From Lactobacillus kimbladii (GTDB taxonomy: Bacteria; Bacillota; Bacilli; Lactobacillales; Lactobacillaceae), in contig NZ_KQ034007.1 in assembly GCF_000970755.1 (NCBI RefSeq), positions 1,395,240 through 1,459,239 on the forward strand: a stretch of DNA of 64,000 nucleotides, written 5' to 3'. Below are positions 9,972 to 18,134 of this stretch, piece after piece (position 1 is the first letter of the stretch; each line of letters starts with the position of its first letter). A program made the position numbers and the translations under genes. The notes under the pieces are model-generated. The model did not search any database. It had not been told where the DNA came from and was given only the letters and a program-made list of their open reading frames with translations.

Positions 9972-10652
9972 CTAAAAGCAACGTAAAATCTTTTTGTCAA
10001 CAATTTTCATTTGCGGATCAAATGTATAAACTATTGGCTGTGCATTTGGAACTTCAAGATTAATAATCTCTTGATCATCAATATTTTCCAACTTTTTAAT
10101 TAGCGCTCGTAAACTCGAACCGTGAGCAACGATTAATTGATCTTCAGCCTTTTTTAATCTGCTAACAACATTGTCATAGTAATAAGGCATAACGCGCTGT
10201 TGTGTTTGGTAAAGACTTTCAGCTTGCGGCAAAAAGTGCGGATCAAAATTAGCATAACGTCTGGATGTTACTTTTTTACCTTCAGGTGGAATCGCATAAA
10301 AACCTCGCCGCCATTCTAGTACTTGTTCTTTACCAAAAATTTTACGTGATTCGTCTTTATTAATGCCCCGTAAATTGCCATAGTGCCTTTCATTCAAACG
10401 CCAAGTTTTGGTAATCGGCAAATATAAAAAATTACAAATATCTGCAACTATATTTGCTGTAATGATTGCCCTCATTAACACTGATGTGTGAATATGAGTA
10501 GGGTGAAAATCGGTAATACTCTTAATCAAATTGCCGGCCATTTTAGCTTGCTTTCGACCCTTCTCAGTTAGAGCAACATCATTCCAACCCGTGTAAACAT
10601 TGGCTTTATTAGCAGTACTTTCACCGTGTCTTACAAGCACTAATTTGACCAT
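9972..10652 (-). CDS. 2,3-bisphosphoglycerate-dependent phosphoglycerate mutase-like protein
   Basis: A 226-residue histidine phosphatase superfamily member. The catalytic histidine motif LVRHGES is at the N-terminus, followed by TGWND, then WRLNERHYGNLRG and VAHGSSLRAL; these are dPGM-type motifs (glycolytic 3PG/2PG interconversion). It departs from canonical GpmA around the usual RRxYDxPPPP segment (here WRRGFYAIPPEG), so it may be a diverged paralogue rather than the main glycolytic enzyme. One base separates it from a small membrane-protein gene upstream, implying co-transcription with it and the CDF exporter. Confidence 0.8.
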   Translation of the reverse strand: MVKLVLVRHGESTANKANVYTGWNDVALTEKGRKQAKMAGNLIKSITDFHPTHIHTSVLMRAIITANIVADICNFLYLPITKTWRLNERHYGNLRGINKDESRKIFGKEQVLEWRRGFYAIPPEGKKVTSRRYANFDPHFLPQAESLYQTQQRVMPYYYDNVVSRLKKAEDQLIVAHGSSLRALIKKLENIDDQEIINLEVPNAQPIVYTFDPQMKIVDKKILRCF

Positions 10653-10653
10653 T

Positions 10654-10830
10654 TTATTTCACCCAGTGCATAATTATTAAAACTAAGCCGCTAATTGTAA
10701 AAATCACACCCAATATCATAAAAGGAGTTACTCCATGATTATGGTTGCGGTAACGTCTATTATAAGCATAAGCAATATCATATAAGCCTACTATTAAAAC
10801 AATAACGGCAGTAAAAATACTAACTTTCAA
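10654..10830 (-). CDS. Small membrane protein, two predicted helices
   Basis: A 58-residue frame with a TTG start, AGGAG ten bases upstream, and a stop one base before the mutase-like gene. It has two hydrophobic stretches (residues 4-20 and 36-53) joined by a basic, His/Arg/Asn-rich loop (YNRRYRNHNH). The operon position downstream of a metal exporter and the histidine-rich loop allow a metal-related role, but that is speculation. I do not recognise the family. Confidence 0.7.
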   Translation of the reverse strand: MKVSIFTAVIVLIVGLYDIAYAYNRRYRNHNHGVTPFMILGVIFTISGLVLIIMHWVK

Positions 10831-10847
10831 CCTTAATTTTCTCCTGA

Positions 10848-11735
10848 TTACTCTTGATTACGATCATTTACAATCATTTTATCATTTTTTCCTCGTTCAC
10901 ATTCTGCTTGAAAATTAATATGGTTAATTCCTAATTCTTGTAATTTTGCACTAATTTGTTGCGTTAAAAATTCAAATTTACCAGCTGTTAAATCAGCATC
11001 AACGTTAACGTGCGCATCAAGCATGATATAGCGATCGCTATAACGCCACACATGTACATGATGAATATTTTTTATTTCAGGAAAAGATAAAACTATCTTA
11101 TTAACTTCATCCAGATCGATGTCAGGATTAGATTCCATTAGCACATTTGCTGCCTTTTCTGTTATTTCACAAGCTTCGTGAAAAACGAAGACCGACACTA
11201 ATAAAGTCATCACCGGATCAATCCAGCTAATGTTCCAATAATAAATAAAAATTGCACCAATTACAACTGCTACACTGGAAAGAGCATCACTTAGCATATG
11301 CATAAAAGTGGATCGCACATTTAGATTTTGCTGTCCACCTTGATGCATTACCAACATTGAAACTACATTTGAAATCAAACCAATAATGGCAACAATCAGC
11401 ATTATGCCGCCACTGATTTTTGTTGGTTTCCAAAATCTTTCAATAGCTTCCACAAATAAAACAATACTAATTAAAATTAGAATAATACCGTTGGTAAAGG
11501 CAGCCAAAGTTTCAGCCCTGTCATAGCCAAAAGTTTTTCGCTTATTACTGCGTCTATTGCTGATGATATGTGCCACAAACGAAATAATTATTGCACCGAC
11601 ATCGCTAAGATTGTGTACCGCATCAGATAATAAAGACAAAGAACCAGATACGAAACCACCAATAAATTCTGCAACTGTAATAACAACATTAAGTGCAGTT
11701 ACATAGGCAAATTTTTTTGTGGTATGATCTTTCAT
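10848..11735 (-). CDS. Cation diffusion facilitator (CDF) metal exporter
   Basis: CDF proteins exchange cytosolic Zn2+, Cd2+, Mn2+ or Fe2+ for protons. The 295-residue product has six membrane segments and the two metal-site helices: LSDAVHNLSD in TM2 and HMLSDALSS in TM5, an HxxxD/HxxxD pattern typical of zinc/cadmium-type members. A cytosolic dimerisation domain follows TM6, with HHVHVWRY and DAHVNV. The start at 11735 follows AAAGGA; an upstream ATG at 11750 would sit before that ribosome site. The gene begins a likely three-gene unit with the small membrane protein and the mutase-like gene. Confidence 0.93.
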   Translation of the reverse strand: MKDHTTKKFAYVTALNVVITVAEFIGGFVSGSLSLLSDAVHNLSDVGAIIISFVAHIISNRRSNKRKTFGYDRAETLAAFTNGIILILISIVLFVEAIERFWKPTKISGGIMLIVAIIGLISNVVSMLVMHQGGQQNLNVRSTFMHMLSDALSSVAVVIGAIFIYYWNISWIDPVMTLLVSVFVFHEACEITEKAANVLMESNPDIDLDEVNKIVLSFPEIKNIHHVHVWRYSDRYIMLDAHVNVDADLTAGKFEFLTQQISAKLQELGINHINFQAECERGKNDKMIVNDRNQE

Positions 11736-11761
11736 ATTTTTTCCTTTCAAGCAATAAAGAT

Positions 11762-11790
11762 AAAAAAGCCCTACTTTTAAGCAGGGCTTT
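11762..11790 (-). terminator. Terminator of the TauE-like/phosphatase unit
   Basis: An 8-bp stem (11765-11772 with 11783-11790) overlaps the phosphatase stop codon and is followed by six Ts on the minus strand. Confidence 0.8.
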
Positions 11791-12469
11791 ACATATCTTC
11801 AGCATTTACATTATAATCTACAATTTCAAAATCACCGTTATCACGAATTATTCCCCTAGTAACACTACCGTTATTAGGAAAAACAATATCATGGAGGCCA
11901 TCACTTTGGTTCCAATATTTAATGGCTAAGGTTTTGATAAAATCACCATGGGACACTATTAAAACTCTTTTTTCATTTTTAGTCAGATCATGGAGAACGT
12001 TAATCGCCCTAACCATCCGTTCATCCAGCTCTTTTTTATTCTCTGCCAAATGACGTGGATCCGCCTTTTTAGTAGCTTCACGAAATTCATAAATTCCAAC
12101 TTGATTGATAATTTTGGTTACATCTGTTTGCGGACCAATACCTGCTGCCAGTGCAACTTCATTCCAGGTTTCCTCTATATCATCACCTTCGAAAGAACCA
12201 AAAAACACTTCCCGAAATTCTGGCAATTTTTTAATCTTGCCAATTTCTGAAACCTGGTTAGCGTCCTTCATTAAGTGAACCGTATCAATCGCGCGCTTCA
12301 AATCAGAAGAATACATGTTGTCAAAATGAACTTGGCTCAAGGCATTTGCAGTTACCTTTAGGTCATTAATGCCCTTGACTGTCAGCGGAGAATCACACCA
12401 TCCCTGAACTTTGTTTAACTGGTTAAACATTGTTTCGCCATGACGGACAATATAAATTTCTGTTGCCAA
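11789..12469 (-). CDS. Histidine phosphatase family protein
   Basis: A 226-residue phosphatase with IVRHGET as the N-terminal phosphohistidine motif, the acid/base region near EVFFGSFEGD and the second histidine in IVSHGDFIKTL. The Glu-rich FxSFEGD block is of the cofactor-independent broad-specificity type, not glycolytic GpmA. The longer ATG start at 12487 would place AAAGGAG inside the gene; that site lies eight bases before a TTG at 12469, which I take as the start. A 33-base gap follows the TauE-like gene, so the two are probably co-transcribed. Confidence 0.88.
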   Translation of the reverse strand: MATEIYIVRHGETMFNQLNKVQGWCDSPLTVKGINDLKVTANALSQVHFDNMYSSDLKRAIDTVHLMKDANQVSEIGKIKKLPEFREVFFGSFEGDDIEETWNEVALAAGIGPQTDVTKIINQVGIYEFREATKKADPRHLAENKKELDERMVRAINVLHDLTKNEKRVLIVSHGDFIKTLAIKYWNQSDGLHDIVFPNNGSVTRGIIRDNGDFEIVDYNVNAEDM

Positions 12470-12502
12470 TTTGCATTCTCCTTTCATTTAACGTGCTTTA
12501 AA

Positions 12503-13264
12503 CTATAACATATATGCCTTATAAAAGAAATACCCAGCCTGAATAAATGCTAGTGCTGCAATAAAGATACGCACATATCTGGCTGGAACTTTACGCAAAA
12601 TATCCATTCCTAAATAACCGCCAATAAACATCCCAATAGCAAGAGGAATTGCCTGCATCCAGTATATTCGAGAAGTAAAAATAAAAACTATTAGTGCTAC
12701 CAGATTCGCCAGTCCACAGATGACATTTTTAATTGCATTGACAACTATAAACTTTTCATCAGTAATATAAGTTAATAAAACTAGCACAATTACACCACCG
12801 GCGGCTCCAAAATAGCCGGTGTAAACACCCATCCCTAATAATGCAGCAATATAAAAAATTTCCTGCCAAAGTGGTCTTTTATGCGGTTCTAGACTATGAT
12901 GCTTACCTGAAACAATTACCATAACACCTGAACCAGCAATAAAAATTGGTACCACTTTTTCAAAAACACTCGATGGAAAAGCTAACAATAAACGACATCC
13001 AATTAAAGAACCTACAATAGTAAATATAGAGTAAAACGCGACTTGGTGCCAATGTCCCTTAAGCTCCTTTGTTGAAGAAATAGTCGAACCAATACTAGTC
13101 CAAATCAAGGCAGCATCATTTGTGACATTGGCATAAACTGGTGGAATACCAACTGCCAGCAATACCGGATATGATGCAAGAGAAGCCATTGAAGCCACTG
13201 ACGACAACAAACCGCTGGCTACACCCCCTATTAGTATAAAGATCAGTGAAAAAATAGATGCCAT
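12503..13264 (-). CDS. TauE/SafE-family membrane exporter
   Basis: A 253-residue protein with about eight membrane segments and the pseudo-repeated glycine-rich motifs of the TauE/SafE (DUF81) family, for example GGVASGLLSS and YFGAAGGVIV. Members move sulfonates, sulfite or other organic anions, but the substrate is rarely known. AAGGGAG precedes the ATG at a good distance. It appears to be the first gene of a two-gene unit with the histidine phosphatase. Confidence 0.9.
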   Translation of the reverse strand: MASIFSLIFILIGGVASGLLSSVASMASLASYPVLLAVGIPPVYANVTNDAALIWTSIGSTISSTKELKGHWHQVAFYSIFTIVGSLIGCRLLLAFPSSVFEKVVPIFIAGSGVMVIVSGKHHSLEPHKRPLWQEIFYIAALLGMGVYTGYFGAAGGVIVLVLLTYITDEKFIVVNAIKNVICGLANLVALIVFIFTSRIYWMQAIPLAIGMFIGGYLGMDILRKVPARYVRIFIAALAFIQAGYFFYKAYML

Positions 13265-13428
13265 TCAAATTAACTCCCTTTTAAAACTTAATTTCTATTA
13301 TAATGCTCTTGAAAAATAATTTAAGCAGGTATTTTAATTCTGACCCATTTTCTATTTAATATTGAAGTTGGATTTAACAAATTAGTCTCTAACTAATAAT
13401 TACTGAAACATTATAGTTTTTGCACACA

Positions 13429-13467
13429 TAAAAAGAATTAACTTTAGTCGATAATAAAGCCAATTCT
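13429..13467 (-). terminator. Terminator of the sdpRI-like operon
   Basis: On the minus strand a 12-pair stem (two G-U pairs) is followed by TTTTTAT. It lies about 50 bases after the SdpI-like stop. Apart from this and a TATAAT near 13300, the 13265-13519 gap holds nothing I can name. Confidence 0.65.
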
Positions 13468-13519
13468 TCTCTAAAATAAATATTTTGTTTTAAATTCATC
13501 TCTCAGTTTCTTAAGATAC

Positions 13520-14155
13520 TTAATATCCTTTCTTACTCAACAGATACGAGTAACAAGTTGGAATCAAAATAACTATAATAGTGATGGATATAACCGACCA
13601 ATACATTTCCCAATAAGAAGTTAGAAGCAGAACAATGCCGCTGATAAAAAAGATCCATCCGGCAAATCTGTGTGTTTTACGCCAATTTTCCGTATTATTT
13701 AAAGTCCATGGTAATTTAATGCCAACGACATGATTGGGACTAACTTTAGGCAGATAATTACCAAAAATAATAAAGAACAGTCCCAAAAAAGCACTAAGCA
13801 TAAAGGAGCCTTTTACTTTATGACCCAGTGCATAGGCATAAAGTGACAGATTTACGATATTAGTAATAACAGGAACAAGCCAAAGGGTAATATTAACTAT
13901 CTTAAAATCAAGATTTTTGGTTTCTTTTTGATTGCGTAAGATTAAAAATACCATTACTTGAAGGATAATTCCCAAAAAAGGCAGACCAATAATAACCCAT
14001 AATTTATTGCTAAAAGCATTTGGCATATCAGTCATCCCAAAGTGTGTGGCCATTTTTTGCGGCAAACGATTATATAAAAATGCTCCGGTCAAAATTGGAA
14101 ATAAGATTAGCAGAAGCGAGATTAATTCTGTTTGACGAATACTATTCTTTTTCAT
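13520..14155 (-). CDS. SdpI-like membrane protein with DUF1648 domain
   Basis: A 211-residue membrane protein. The N-terminal DUF1648 signature is visible (NRLPQKMATHFG), followed by several membrane helices and the SdpI-family block GIKLPWTLNNTENWRKTHR. In Bacillus subtilis SdpI gives immunity to the SdpC toxin and, with SdpR, senses it (known). Here the gene overlaps the ArsR-type regulator upstream by 14 bases, copying the sdpRI arrangement. An ATG at 14158 is also possible, but spacing to AAAGGAG favours 14155. No toxin gene lies nearby. Confidence 0.85.
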   Translation of the reverse strand: MKKNSIRQTELISLLLILFPILTGAFLYNRLPQKMATHFGMTDMPNAFSNKLWVIIGLPFLGIILQVMVFLILRNQKETKNLDFKIVNITLWLVPVITNIVNLSLYAYALGHKVKGSFMLSAFLGLFFIIFGNYLPKVSPNHVVGIKLPWTLNNTENWRKTHRFAGWIFFISGIVLLLTSYWEMYWSVISITIIVILIPTCYSYLLSKKGY

Positions 14156-14420
14156 CATGATCTCCTTTCAGATCAACAAGCCAACCCATAATTTCTTCTA
14201 TAATAGAAGTATTTAGCGAATAATAAATAAAGTTTTTTTCGTGTTCCTCTTCAATTAAATCAGCCTTTTTCAGCATATTAAGATGGTATGAAATAGTAGC
14301 TTTAGTCATATTAAAATGATTAGCAATATCTCCTGCCGACATTGGTCCATTTTTTAAAAGCTGCAATATTTTGCGGCGCACTGGATCTGACAAGGCCTTA
14401 AAACTAGACTCAAAACTCAC
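14142..14420 (-). CDS. ArsR-family transcriptional repressor, SdpR-like
   Basis: A 92-residue winged-helix protein with the recognition region AGDIANHFNMTKATISYHLN near residues 28-47. No cysteine pair for metal sensing is seen, which argues against an arsenic or cadmium sensor. It starts with GTG at 14420 after AAAGGAAA; an ATG two bases upstream is out of frame. The overlap with an SdpI-like gene and the long palindrome just upstream indicate an autoregulated sdpRI-type operon. Confidence 0.9.
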   Translation of the reverse strand: MSFESSFKALSDPVRRKILQLLKNGPMSAGDIANHFNMTKATISYHLNMLKKADLIEEEHEKNFIYYSLNTSIIEEIMGWLVDLKGDHDEKE

Positions 14421-14440
14421 ATTAGTTTCTTTTCCTTTCT

Positions 14441-14476
14441 ATTTAGATAAATATCTAATTAGATATTTGTCTAAAT
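14441..14476. promoter_or_regulatory. 36-bp palindromic operator before the ArsR/SdpR-like gene
   Basis: Two 18-base arms (14441-14458 and 14459-14476) are inverted repeats that match at 17 of 18 positions and contain repeated TAGATA/TATCTA units. It sits 21 bases before the GTG start and is the obvious site for autoregulation. Confidence 0.75.
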
Positions 14477-14627
14477 AGTATCACAATTTTCGTAAAACAC
14501 AATAATTTTTAACATATTAATCAAAAATCCTTGAACTATAGTAAAAATAATAAAACTATTCAGGTGGCTGTGTGAGAACTCAGAAAAATTATGAGTAAAA
14601 ACTTGTTCATAAATATTTGTCTTTAAT

Positions 14628-14650
14628 TTAGCTTAGCTAATCGTTATAAT
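14628..14650 (+). promoter_or_regulatory. Candidate -10 box and small palindrome before the HAD-like gene
   Basis: TATAAT at 14645-14650 is preceded by TTAGCTTAGCTAA (14628-14640), a 13-base palindrome. No good -35 box is seen, so an activator may be required (inference). Confidence 0.35.
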
Positions 14651-14683
14651 GCAGAGGGTTAGTTAATGAAAGGAAAAGTACAC

Positions 14684-15340
14684 TTGGCAAAATATAAAAC
14701 TTTAATTTTTATTCTTGAAGGAAGCTTATTAAACGAAAAAGTTGCAGAACAAAATGCACTTAGGCAAACTTTGAAATTAACTGGCAGAGAATATGGTCCA
14801 ACTGAGCGCATACAATATAAATCATTACAAGAAAAGACTAAATTACTAGGATTTGATGAGCGCATCAAATTAACTTTGCAGGAATTCTTTAAAAATGACT
14901 GGATTTCTGCGAAAGGCGCTTTTGATAACCAGTTACAAAAACAAGATCAGCTAAATAAAGATGTATTGCCTTTTTTAGATGAAGTGAAAAATAAAGTTAA
15001 CTTGATTTTGCTGACGAAAGAGAAAAAAGATGTGGCTTCATACCGCATGCAAAATACAGAACTAATAAATTATTTTTCCGCAGTTTATTTTAAAGACGAT
15101 TTTGCATGTAAGTTTCCAAATAAGAAGGTTTTGACAACAATATTGCAGCAGCAGAATCTGACGCCAGCTACTTGTCTTGTAATTGGGACAAACTTAGTCG
15201 ATGAAATTCAGGGTGCCGAAAATGCTAACCTGGATTCTCTTTGGCTAGCGCCCAAGAAAGTAAAAATGCCAATTAGTCCACGTCCAACTTTACATTTAAA
15301 TAAATTAAGTGATTTATTATTTTACCTAGAATTAAGCTAG
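14684..15340 (+). CDS. HAD-superfamily protein with degenerate active site
   Basis: About 218 residues with the fold pattern of YjjG-type HAD nucleotidases. Motif I, normally DxDxT, reads FILEGSL, so the nucleophile Asp is Ile and the acid/base Asp is Glu. Motif IV, normally GDxxxxD, reads GTNLVDE. The scaffold (TYRMQN-like cap region, GAENANLDSLWL) is kept, so this looks like a non-catalytic relative rather than a broken gene. I chose the TTG at 14684 because MAKYKTLIF is the usual family N-terminus and AAAGGA precedes it; an ATG at 14666 with GAGGG is also possible. Confidence 0.7.
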   Translation: MAKYKTLIFILEGSLLNEKVAEQNALRQTLKLTGREYGPTERIQYKSLQEKTKLLGFDERIKLTLQEFFKNDWISAKGAFDNQLQKQDQLNKDVLPFLDEVKNKVNLILLTKEKKDVASYRMQNTELINYFSAVYFKDDFACKFPNKKVLTTILQQQNLTPATCLVIGTNLVDEIQGAENANLDSLWLAPKKVKMPISPRPTLHLNKLSDLLFYLELS

Positions 15341-15376
15341 TTTATAATAAAGTATAAGAATTGTGAGGTAAAACAA

Positions 15377-15961
15377 ATGAAAAAAGTAGCTGTGATTTTT
15401 GCCGATGGTTGTGAAGAAGTTGAAGGTTTAAGCGTTATTGATGTATTACGGCGCTTAGGTATTCAAGCCGATATGGTTGGGCTTACTAGTACAACGGTAA
15501 ATGGTGCACACAATATCAAACTTACCTGTGATAAAACTGTTGCCGATAGTCTATTGGATTATGACATAGTAGCTCTTCCAGGTGGTACAACCGGAGCAGA
15601 AAATTTACGTGATAATAAAAAACTGGCAGATCTGATGATAAAACGGCATAACGCTGGCAAGTGGGATGCCGCAATGTGTGCTGCCCCCATTGCTCTTGCC
15701 CGTTATGGCGTTATAGCTGGCGCTGACTACACATGTTATCCGGGTTTTGAAAAACAAACAGAAAAAGATGCACCAAACGGTCACTTCAAGGAAGATATTA
15801 CTGTAACTGATGACGAACATAAAGTCATTACTAGTCGTGGTCCGGCAACTGCTTGGGCATTTGCATATGCAATTGCGGAAGCGCTGGGAATTGACACTAA
15901 GAACCTAAAGGCGGGCATGTTATACAATTACCTAGCCGACAATATTCAGGATAGTTTGTAA
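15377..15961 (+). CDS. DJ-1/PfpI-family protein, YajL-like
   Basis: A 194-residue Class I glutamine amidotransferase-like protein. It has the DJ-1 elbow cysteine at Cys101 in AAMCAAPIAL and the conserved early glutamate in FADGCEEVEG (Glu14). Members act as chaperones or, more debatably, as glyoxalase or deglycase enzymes. GAGG precedes the ATG, and a strong terminator follows. It sits 36 bases after the HAD-like gene and may share its transcript. Confidence 0.88.
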   Translation: MKKVAVIFADGCEEVEGLSVIDVLRRLGIQADMVGLTSTTVNGAHNIKLTCDKTVADSLLDYDIVALPGGTTGAENLRDNKKLADLMIKRHNAGKWDAAMCAAPIALARYGVIAGADYTCYPGFEKQTEKDAPNGHFKEDITVTDDEHKVITSRGPATAWAFAYAIAEALGIDTKNLKAGMLYNYLADNIQDSL

Positions 15962-15994
15962 ATTTTTAACTAAAAAAAGGTGAAGCTGGTACTG

Positions 15995-16028
15995 AGCCCC
16001 AAGAGTTGGACAACTTTTGGGGCTTTTT
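15995..16028 (+). terminator. Terminator after the DJ-1-like gene
   Basis: A G/C-rich stem (15995-16008 with 16011-16024, one wobble) is followed by a run of six Ts. Confidence 0.9.
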
Positions 16029-16168
16029 TATGACTAAATTATCTAAAGAAAAAAATTGAACTTTACACAAGATTATTTAAACACCCTATTTTTTTGTGGT
16101 ATTTAAAAAATATGATAAAATTAGATTACCCTTAAAAAGGCAAAACAAATAATTGGGAGGTATTAAGC

Positions 16169-17203
16169 ATGTGTACAACTATTGCAATTAAATCTGATAG
16201 TGGTGACGTATTTTGGGGACGGACTATGGACTTTACATTTGATCCCTTTAAACCTAGTGCGGATAGCAAAATGACTACTTTTCCTGCAAACTATGAATTA
16301 AAGGGTTTGCACCAAAGCTGGACGACTAAATATCCCTTTATGGGTATCAACGTCAATGATTCACTTTTCTTTAATGATGGTATAAATAGTGCAGGTATAG
16401 TTGGTGATGCACAATTCTTAGAAGAGGCTTCTTGGGATACAGTAGAAAGTCTTAAAAAGCGCGGATTAAAACCTATAATTGGCGAAGAAGTTGTCGCATA
16501 TGTTTTAAGTAATTTTGGCAGTATCGCTGAAATAAAAGAAGCTTTTAAGCATCTTGGTCAAGAGAAAACGAATTATCCTGATTGGGAAAATGCAGACACA
16601 GGCATCCCTACTCCAATTCCAATGCATTACACTTTCTGTGATCCAAGTGGCAAAAGCGTTATTTTGGAACCAGTTAACAATGGTGCCTTTAAAATATATG
16701 ATGGTATTGGCGTTATGACCAATAGTCCAGAATATCCTTGGCACCTCGACAATTTGCGTAATTACTTACATTTAACCAATCACAATTTGGGTCATCACCA
16801 AATAAGCGATCAGCTAGACATTAAACAAATTGAAAGTGGTTCTGGATTATTAGGATTACCTGGTGACTATACTGCTCCATCACGTTTTGTTCGTGGAACA
16901 TTTATTTCTAAATTTTTAGCACCATTCCATTCAGATCAAGGAATTCCTCAACTATATAATGTATTCAAATCGGTCATGATTCCACGGGGATTAGAGCATC
17001 TTCACGAAGGTGAAGACAAATGTGATTATTCAGGTTACTGGGCAGGATATGACGTTTCCAATAGAAGTTTATATATTCAGCCTGAAGATTGCCCAACAAT
17101 GACAAAATTTGTTCTGGATCCTGCTACAACGACTAAAATTACCCAGCCTATTCAACATGACTTTAAAGTGTTAGAAACCAAAAAACAAAAAGCTTTAGCT
17201 TAA
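16169..17203 (+). CDS. Choloylglycine hydrolase family (bile salt hydrolase / penicillin acylase-like)
   Basis: A 344-residue Ntn-hydrolase. Removal of Met1 would expose Cys2 as nucleophile. Arg18 and Asp21 (GRTMD) and the conserved TNSPEYPWHLDNL and LPGDYTAPSRFVR blocks supply the remaining catalytic Asn and Arg. The usual residue-82 region, which separates bile salt hydrolases (Asn) from penicillin V acylases (Tyr), reads AGIVGDAQF and fits neither, and the protein is longer than typical 316-325-residue BSHs. Activity on bile salts, penicillin V or acyl amides is therefore open. GGGAGG precedes the ATG. The gene is cytosolic and monocistronic. Confidence 0.85.
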   Translation: MCTTIAIKSDSGDVFWGRTMDFTFDPFKPSADSKMTTFPANYELKGLHQSWTTKYPFMGINVNDSLFFNDGINSAGIVGDAQFLEEASWDTVESLKKRGLKPIIGEEVVAYVLSNFGSIAEIKEAFKHLGQEKTNYPDWENADTGIPTPIPMHYTFCDPSGKSVILEPVNNGAFKIYDGIGVMTNSPEYPWHLDNLRNYLHLTNHNLGHHQISDQLDIKQIESGSGLLGLPGDYTAPSRFVRGTFISKFLAPFHSDQGIPQLYNVFKSVMIPRGLEHLHEGEDKCDYSGYWAGYDVSNRSLYIQPEDCPTMTKFVLDPATTTKITQPIQHDFKVLETKKQKALA

Positions 17204-17257
17204 AATTTATTACCAGTTAATTTGAGTTTTTAGTTTTTTAATTGTTCTATTTGAAAC

Positions 17258-17296
17258 AAAATGCGTGTAAAAGTTTGATACTTTTACACGCATTTT
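17258..17296. terminator. Bidirectional terminator between convergent genes
   Basis: A perfect 17-bp stem (17258-17274 with 17280-17296) with a 5-base loop, flanked by A and T runs. It serves the acylase-like gene and the convergent secreted-protein gene. Confidence 0.93.
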
Positions 17297-17308
17297 TATA
17301 AATAATTA

Positions 17309-17956
17309 CTATTTACCAACTAATAGTGATGGATATTGTGTATACGATAAATCACCTTTGTAAGCAAACCAGTCTTTTATTTCCTTTATTGATTTATTGG
17401 CAATTTTTTTGTTTTGACCGTGTAGCTTTTTAGCCTCATTTTTAGTTTGAATTAGTGATGGCTTTTTGCCTTCAAACTGTGAATCCATGACTTTTAACTC
17501 GACTTTGATCAGTGGCTGTAAAGCTTTTCTCTTAGCATATATGTTATAAAGATCACCGTTAAAGAAATTAACCCAGCCTTGATTTTTGCCACTTTGATCA
17601 ACTATGTGAGCGACCAATTCAACCCTACCGGTACCAAATTCAGTAATCTTAAATTTTATATTTTTATCTGCCATTTTCTTAACCCAACTTTTGTCAAACG
17701 GTTTAGAGGTATCATTGATGACATCATTAACTGCGGGATAAACAATAGCATTCCTAGCTAATTTAAATACGTAACCTTCTTTAGAAAACCGTTTAGCAGG
17801 CGTAACGGTCATACCCGGGTCGGTTGCAGGACTAACTGCTGCTGGCTTAGCAGTATCAGTACTTTCTGCTTTGGTCACGGTTAAAGTGGTCAATGGTGTA
17901 AAAGAAAAAAGGATGGCTGCAGAACATAAAACTGTTCTAAAATACTTGTGTTTCAT
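17309..17956 (-). CDS. Secreted protein of unknown function
   Basis: A 215-residue protein with a classical signal peptide: KHKY, a hydrophobic core to about residue 27, and probable cleavage after TKA near residue 30. A short Ala/Pro/Thr linker follows, then a mainly beta, lysine-rich domain with a cluster of aromatic residues near FGTGRVEL and NFFNGDLYNIY. There is no LPXTG anchor, SLAP domain or LysM. It is probably released or loosely wall-bound through its positive charge. I do not recognise the family. Confidence 0.75.
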   Translation of the reverse strand: MKHKYFRTVLCSAAILFSFTPLTTLTVTKAESTDTAKPAAVSPATDPGMTVTPAKRFSKEGYVFKLARNAIVYPAVNDVINDTSKPFDKSWVKKMADKNIKFKITEFGTGRVELVAHIVDQSGKNQGWVNFFNGDLYNIYAKRKALQPLIKVELKVMDSQFEGKKPSLIQTKNEAKKLHGQNKKIANKSIKEIKDWFAYKGDLSYTQYPSLLVGK

Positions 17957-18080
17957 TTTTTAACCTCAAAAATAAACTAAAATAATAATTTGTAACAAAA
18001 TTGTAACTTTATTACATTTATATGTCAATAATAATTGATTATTTAACTATAAAAAGAAAAATTTTTATCAGTAATGACAA

Positions 18081-18122
18081 AAAATAAGCCTTGAAATTTT
18101 GACGACTTTCAAGGCTTATTTT
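18081..18122 (-). terminator. Terminator of the P-type ATPase gene
   Basis: A perfect 16-bp stem (18081-18096 with 18107-18122) and 10-base loop, 13 bases after the stop codon at 18135. Confidence 0.92.
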
Positions 18123-18134
18123 GAAATCAATTCT

